A stretch of 7,333 bases of DNA. Origin: Bacillota bacterium. GTDB lineage: Bacteria; Bacillota; Clostridia; Christensenellales; SZUA-584. Within the stretch, counting starts at the first letter, position 1, and the number at the start of each line of letters is the position of its first letter. This document shows, one piece after another, positions 4,452 to 7,333 of this stretch. A program made the position numbers and the translations under genes. A model generated the notes under the pieces. It was given only the letters and a program-made list of their open reading frames with translations, did no database searches and had not been told where the DNA came from. Where the stretch lies: NCBI GenBank assembly GCA_023399095.1, contig JAEWQS010000064.1, positions 1 through 7,333 on the forward strand, given 5' to 3'.

Positions 4452-5719
4452 ATGCGAATGATGTTTGCTCCGAGTTTCAACAGTTTGTCCTCAAAGTTCT
4501 CATATCCGCGGTCCAAATGATATATATTGCCGATAATTGTTTCTCCTTGAGCGAGCAGCCCCGCAATGCAAAGTGCCGCGCCCGCGCGCAGATCTGTGGC
4601 GATAACCTCCGCGCCATACAGATATCCTGATCCGTTGATATATGCTGTATTACCCTCAACCGTGATATCCGCGCCCATTTTCTTTAGCTCGTCTACGTGC
4701 AAAAAGCGGTTCTCGAAGATTGTCTCATTGACCTTGCTTTTTCCGTTTGCAAGGCAGCATGCCGCCATAAAAGGAGCCTGCATGTCGGTCGGAAAGCCGG
4801 GGTAAGGTGATGAGACGATTTCCATCGGGCACGCACCGCGGCCGCGCACCTGAAGGCCGCCTTCAAATGGGAATATCTCTGCACCCGCCTCCATCAGCTT
4901 GTCACAAATGGGTGCCAAATGTGCCGCGTTAGCGCGGTGAAGATGAACGTCTCCGCCGCTTACCGCCGCGGCCAGCATCAATGTGCCTGCCTCAATTCGG
5001 TCGGAAATCGGCGTATAGTCTGTGCCGGAAAGCTCTTCGACGCCTTCAATCACAACGCAGCTTTTATAATTTTTTATTATTGCTCCCATTGAATTTAGAA
5101 AATTGACAAGGTCATCAATCTCGGGCTCGATGGCCACGCCTTCTATGACTGTGGTGCCCTTGGCAAGCGTTGCCGCCATGATGATATTCTCAGTCGCCCC
5201 GACCGACGGAAACGCAAGACTGATATGACTCCCCCGAAGCGGTTTGCCCCATGCGTGCACCTGACCATTGACTGTGACGGATTTTGCACCCAATGCACGA
5301 AAGCCCTGTATGTGAAGGTCAATCGGGCGAGAGCCGATACGGCAGCCGCCCGGTAGGGGCAATGTGACACTACCCTCCCTCGCGAGCAGCGGCCCCATAA
5401 AAAGAATGGACGCGCGCAGACGCTCCATCACGTTGGCGGCGGGCGACGTGGTTTTGATGGATTTGGTGGTAATGGTCACGGAGTCGTCCGATACGCTGAC
5501 ACGTGCTCCGAACGCTCTTAATAATGTAAACATATTTTTGACATCGCTGATATCCGGCACCTTGTGTATGGTGACCGGCTCGGCGGTTAAAAGTGAAGCC
5601 GCTAATATAGGCAGCACAGCGTTTTTTGACGTGCTGATGTCGCATTCGCCCCAAAGCGGGCCGCCGCCCGTGATTTTAAGGCGCTTGCCCACCTTTAGCG
5701 GTTGTGTCAAATTTGTCAT
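4445..5719 (-). CDS. murA: UDP-N-acetylglucosamine 1-carboxyvinyltransferase (MurA)
   Basis: This 424-residue enzyme transfers enolpyruvate from PEP to UDP-GlcNAc, the first committed step of peptidoglycan synthesis, in the cytoplasm. Length matches the family (about 420-430), and the repeated EPSP-synthase-like fold runs end to end. The conserved Lys32 lies in STSKNAVLPI. The catalytic loop PGGCRIGSRPIDLHI has Cys126, the residue that fosfomycin alkylates, so this copy should be sensitive in principle. The conserved Asp312 is in FPTDMQAPF and Arg404 in HLDRGYENFEDKL. A longer frame opens at a TTG at 5737, but ATG 5719 is preceded by AAAGGA at a six-base spacing and fits known MurA N-termini. 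It is the first gene of the murA-spoIID-spoIIQ block. Firmicutes often carry two murA genes; the one next to spoIID is usually the main copy (murAA). Confidence 0.97.
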   Translation of the reverse strand: MTNLTQPLKVGKRLKITGGGPLWGECDISTSKNAVLPILAASLLTAEPVTIHKVPDISDVKNMFTLLRAFGARVSVSDDSVTITTKSIKTTSPAANVMERLRASILFMGPLLAREGSVTLPLPGGCRIGSRPIDLHIQGFRALGAKSVTVNGQVHAWGKPLRGSHISLAFPSVGATENIIMAATLAKGTTVIEGVAIEPEIDDLVNFLNSMGAIIKNYKSCVVIEGVEELSGTDYTPISDRIEAGTLMLAAAVSGGDVHLHRANAAHLAPICDKLMEAGAEIFPFEGGLQVRGRGACPMEIVSSPYPGFPTDMQAPFMAACCLANGKSKVNETIFENRFLHVDELKKMGADITVEGNTAYINGSGYLYGAEVIATDLRAGAALCIAGLLAQGETIIGNIYHLDRGYENFEDKLLKLGANIIRMS

Positions 5720-5810
5720 ATAAATTCCTTTTCTCAATTATGTTCTTATTTTGTCCGCGCAAAGTAAAAAACATAGCCTGAAATAAATTGTAAAATAACA
5801 TAGCAGACAA

Positions 5811-5838
5811 CTTATAAATAAACTGTTAAATCATTCAA
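5811..5838 (-). promoter_or_regulatory. Weak candidate sigma-A promoter for murA
   Basis: On the minus strand TTGAAT (5838-5833), 16 bases and TATAAG (5816-5811) form a plausible but imperfect sigma-A promoter about 90 bases before the murA ATG. The 239-base divergent gap is very AT-rich, so chance matches are likely. Confidence 0.3.
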
Positions 5839-5846
5839 ATATTTTG

Positions 5847-5875
5847 TTGACAAAGAAAAATCATTGGAGTATGAT
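5847..5875 (+). promoter_or_regulatory. Near-consensus sigma-A promoter of the padR operon
   Basis: TTGACA (5847-5852), exactly 17 bases and TATGAT (5870-5875) differ from the sigma-A consensus at one base. Transcription should start near 5882, inside the palindrome cluster at 5878-5932. This gives a leader of about 77 bases. Confidence 0.8.
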
Positions 5876-5877
5876 TG

Positions 5878-5932
5878 CTCTATCAGATAGAACTCTATCA
5901 CATAGTGCACTATATGTTAGAACACTGTCTAA
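5878..5932. promoter_or_regulatory. Cluster of operator-like palindromes, probable PadR autoregulatory site
   Basis: Directly after the -10 box lie two direct repeats, CTCTATCAGATAG (5878-5890) and CTCTATCACATAG (5893-5905), 15 bases apart and identical at 12 of 13 positions. The first contains the palindrome CTATC-A-GATAG. The second runs into the perfect palindrome ATAGTGCACTAT (5902-5913). A third inverted repeat, TTAGA (5917-5921) with TCTAA (5928-5932), follows. Placement over the transcript start suits repression. PadR-family proteins commonly repress their own operons, so PadR binding here is a reasonable inference, though the usual ATGT-N8-ACAT pattern is not seen. Confidence 0.6.
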
Positions 5933-5958
5933 AAGAGTAATAAACGAAAGGTGAAAGT

Positions 5959-6294
5959 ATGATAAGCAGCGATATAATCAGAGGTCACCTGGATTCAATC
6001 ATCCTGAGACTGATACTTGAAAAGGATCGCTACGGCTATGAGATAAGCAAGGAGATTAGCAGACGTACGTCCGAACGGTTCCAGATTAAGGAGGCCACGC
6101 TATACGCCGTCTTTGCGCGGCTTGAGAAAAAGGAGCTGATTTCCTCTTATGAGGGGGATGTATCCTTAGGCGGCAGACGGCGTTATTACACCATCACGCC
6201 TTTGGGGCGTGCGCTGTTTCGAGAAGAAATTGAGGAATGGCGAAAAACAAAAGAAATCATCGATATTTTCATGGAAATGGAGGAGCGAAAATGA
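5959..6294 (+). CDS. PadR-family transcriptional regulator
   Basis: This 111-residue protein is a winged-helix DNA-binding regulator of the PadR family, subfamily-2 size. Family marks are the DRYGYEISKEI segment (23-33), the recognition-helix region KEATLYAVFARLEKKELI (44-61), and the beta wing with GGRRRYYTITPLGR (71-84). A C-terminal helix at about 86-108 would form the dimer interface. ATG follows AAAGGTGA by four bases. It is first in an operon, and its stop overlaps the next start (ATGA), so the two genes are translationally coupled. PadR proteins often respond to small molecules or membrane-active drugs and control linked membrane proteins. The ligand is unknown here. The palindromes just upstream suggest autoregulation. 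Confidence 0.92.
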   Translation: MISSDIIRGHLDSIILRLILEKDRYGYEISKEISRRTSERFQIKEATLYAVFARLEKKELISSYEGDVSLGGRRRYYTITPLGRALFREEIEEWRKTKEIIDIFMEMEERK

Positions 6295-6698
6295 AAACAG
6301 TTCAGGAGCATGTGGACGCGCTGTTCAAGGAGATACCCGACAGCGAACGCAAGCAATCCCTCAAAAGAGAGATCGTCGAGAATCTGCAGGAGAAGGTCAA
6401 CGACCTTATGGCTCAGGGAAAGGCCGAGGAAGACGCGATTAACCGCGCCATCGTGGAGTTTGGCGACATCAGCGACATAAGAGACGAGCTGCGCACCCAG
6501 CAGGAGCTGCCGCTAAAGAAAAGCGGCGCGGGGCTGCAGCTTGGGTATTCCATTGTGGGAAGCCTGCTCATCATCGCGCTCATGCTATTTATCAACCTGT
6601 ACATATCACCGGGATTTTTGTGGTGCATATTCCCGATATTCGGCGTGCTGTGGTGGCCGCTGACCATGTTTTTCCGCTGGATAAGGTTCAGGCAGTAA
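6291..6698 (+). CDS. HAAS/permease-prefix-like protein with one two-helix membrane unit
   Basis: The 135-residue protein starts at the ATG overlapping the padR stop; GGAG lies seven bases upstream. The frame is open further back, but that part is inside padR. Residues 1-70 form a charged helical domain typical of HAAS/DUF1700 or permease prefix domains, including AEEDAINRAIVEFGDISDI (45-63), which fits the common hxxLG-like end of that domain. These domains are typically encoded beside PadR regulators and occur in membrane proteins or anti-sigma-like partners. Residues about 85-129 hold two membrane helices joined by a short loop with N102, SPGFLW (106-111) and PIFGVLWWP (115-123). This two-helix unit matches the repeat of the next gene. 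The domain assignment is by pattern only. A partner or sensor for the next protein is plausible. Confidence 0.82.
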   Translation: MKTVQEHVDALFKEIPDSERKQSLKREIVENLQEKVNDLMAQGKAEEDAINRAIVEFGDISDIRDELRTQQELPLKKSGAGLQLGYSIVGSLLIIALMLFINLYISPGFLWCIFPIFGVLWWPLTMFFRWIRFRQ

Positions 6699-6731
6699 AG
6701 ATTCTAAAATTGTAGAAAAGAGGTGAAAACC

Positions 6732-7333
6732 ATGAAGAAGTACTCTGTTCATTTTGCGGCAGCGGGGGCATTACTGACAGCCGTGATGCTTGCGGTGCTG
6801 AACCATATTACAACGCCGGATACGCTTTGGTGCATTTACCCGATATATGCGGTTATCTGGTGGCCGATAGGCGTTCTCCTGTGCTGCAGAAAGCACTTTC
6901 TGGCCTTCGCTTTGGCGGGTAGCTTAACAACGCTGTTGTTTCTTGCGGTTGTCAATCTCGTGACAACGCCGCAGAACCTATGGTTCTTTTACGCACTGCC
7001 GCCGCTTTTATGCTTCCCCGCGGGTGTATACTTAAGAAATAAGATGTCGATTCCGATTGTTGTGCTATTCAGCTTGATTCTCGTCGCTTATTTTCCCGTC
7101 ATCAATCTTGTTTTTACACCGGGACGATTTTGGGCGATATATCCGATCTTCGTGACGTTATGGTGGCCGCTTCATCTGATATTCAGAAATGATTATAAGA
7201 AGCTCTCCATTGCCGGAGCGTTTATAACGATTGTGTTTTTTATCGCGTCCAATATGCTTGAAACCTCATACCCTTGGGCTCTGTTCGCGTGCTTTCCTGT
7301 CACGCTGTGGCCGGTCGCGATGTATTTGGGCAA
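6732..7333 (+). CDS. Polytopic membrane protein of tandem two-helix repeats, 3' end cut by window
   Basis: Translation from the ATG at 6732 stays open for 200 codons to the window edge. AGAGGTGA lies six bases before the start, and padR's second partner gene ends 33 bases upstream, so it is the third gene of the operon. The protein is almost entirely hydrophobic, with short basic loops (CCRKH, LRNK, FRNDYKK). It consists of four tandem units of about 50 residues, each with two membrane helices around the pattern N-x(3)-T-P-x(2)-[LF]-W-x(2)-Y-P-x(4-5)-W-W-P. Anchor Asn residues are at 24, 75, 125 and 174. Units 1 and 3 match best (CIYPIYAVIWWP and AIYPIFVTLWWP); 2 and 4 are diverged. I recognise no functional family and see no catalytic or nucleotide-binding motif. 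Membrane sensing, transport or envelope-stress roles are possible but not shown. Confidence 0.85.
   Translation, partial: MKKYSVHFAAAGALLTAVMLAVLNHITTPDTLWCIYPIYAVIWWPIGVLLCCRKHFLAFALAGSLTTLLFLAVVNLVTTPQNLWFFYALPPLLCFPAGVYLRNKMSIPIVVLFSLILVAYFPVINLVFTPGRFWAIYPIFVTLWWPLHLIFRNDYKKLSIAGAFITIVFFIASNMLETSYPWALFACFPVTLWPVAMYLG

Noticed and set aside
4566..4805. Plus-strand open frames opposite murA, including the one at 5364-5723
   Set aside because: They are shadows of a strongly conserved enzyme on the other strand, with no independent start signals or family features.
6237..6290. Longer N-terminus for the HAAS-like gene
   Set aside because: The extra 18 codons lie within padR. The ATG at 6291 has a ribosome binding site and a standard ATGA overlap.

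Overview
The window looks like chromosomal DNA of an endospore-forming Firmicute, most likely a Clostridia-class (gut-type) bacterium with a mid-range GC content. The main reason is the block murA - spoIID - spoIIQ on the minus strand. This matches the gene order in Bacillus and Clostridia and carries the engulfment peptidoglycan hydrolases. The organism call is inference from gene content and synteny; no rRNA or other taxonomic marker is present.

Layout. (1) 1-730: a plus-strand gene for a single-pass membrane protein with a Pro/Thr-rich tail, followed by about 280 bases without a gene. That stretch holds a weak terminator-like hairpin, a chain of overlapping hairpins, two copies of a GGGGCCCC-type palindrome and a better intrinsic terminator. 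(2) About 731-1456: a complete IS200-type insertion sequence with terminal hairpins, a Y1/HUH transposase gene whose ribosome binding site lies in a long hairpin, and a structured 3' region. It sits between convergent genes, and its right-end hairpin appears to serve as the terminator of the neighbouring minus-strand gene. (3) 1468-2474: a lipoprotein with a phosphodiester glycosidase (NAGPA-type) domain and its own extended -10 promoter. (4) 2536-5838: murA, spoIID and spoIIQ on the minus strand. A sigma-E-like promoter overlaps the murA stop codon, a weaker sigma-F-like site precedes spoIIQ, and a strong hairpin follows it. (5) 5847-7333: a divergent plus-strand operon consisting of a PadR regulator, a small HAAS/permease-prefix-like protein with two membrane helices, and a polytopic membrane protein that runs off the window. 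It has a near-consensus sigma-A promoter and a cluster of palindromic, operator-like repeats.

How the genes work together. MurA makes the peptidoglycan precursor. SpoIID (mother cell) and SpoIIQ (forespore) act on septal peptidoglycan and form part of the engulfment machinery. The PadR operon looks like a self-regulated membrane-protein module. Its two membrane proteins are built from the same two-helix unit of about 50 residues: one copy in the small protein and four in tandem in the large one. The last gene is the least familiar item in the window, and the most interesting.

Starts were reassigned for three minus-strand genes (lipoprotein, spoIID, murA) because the longest open frames begin inside predicted promoters or lack a ribosome binding site.
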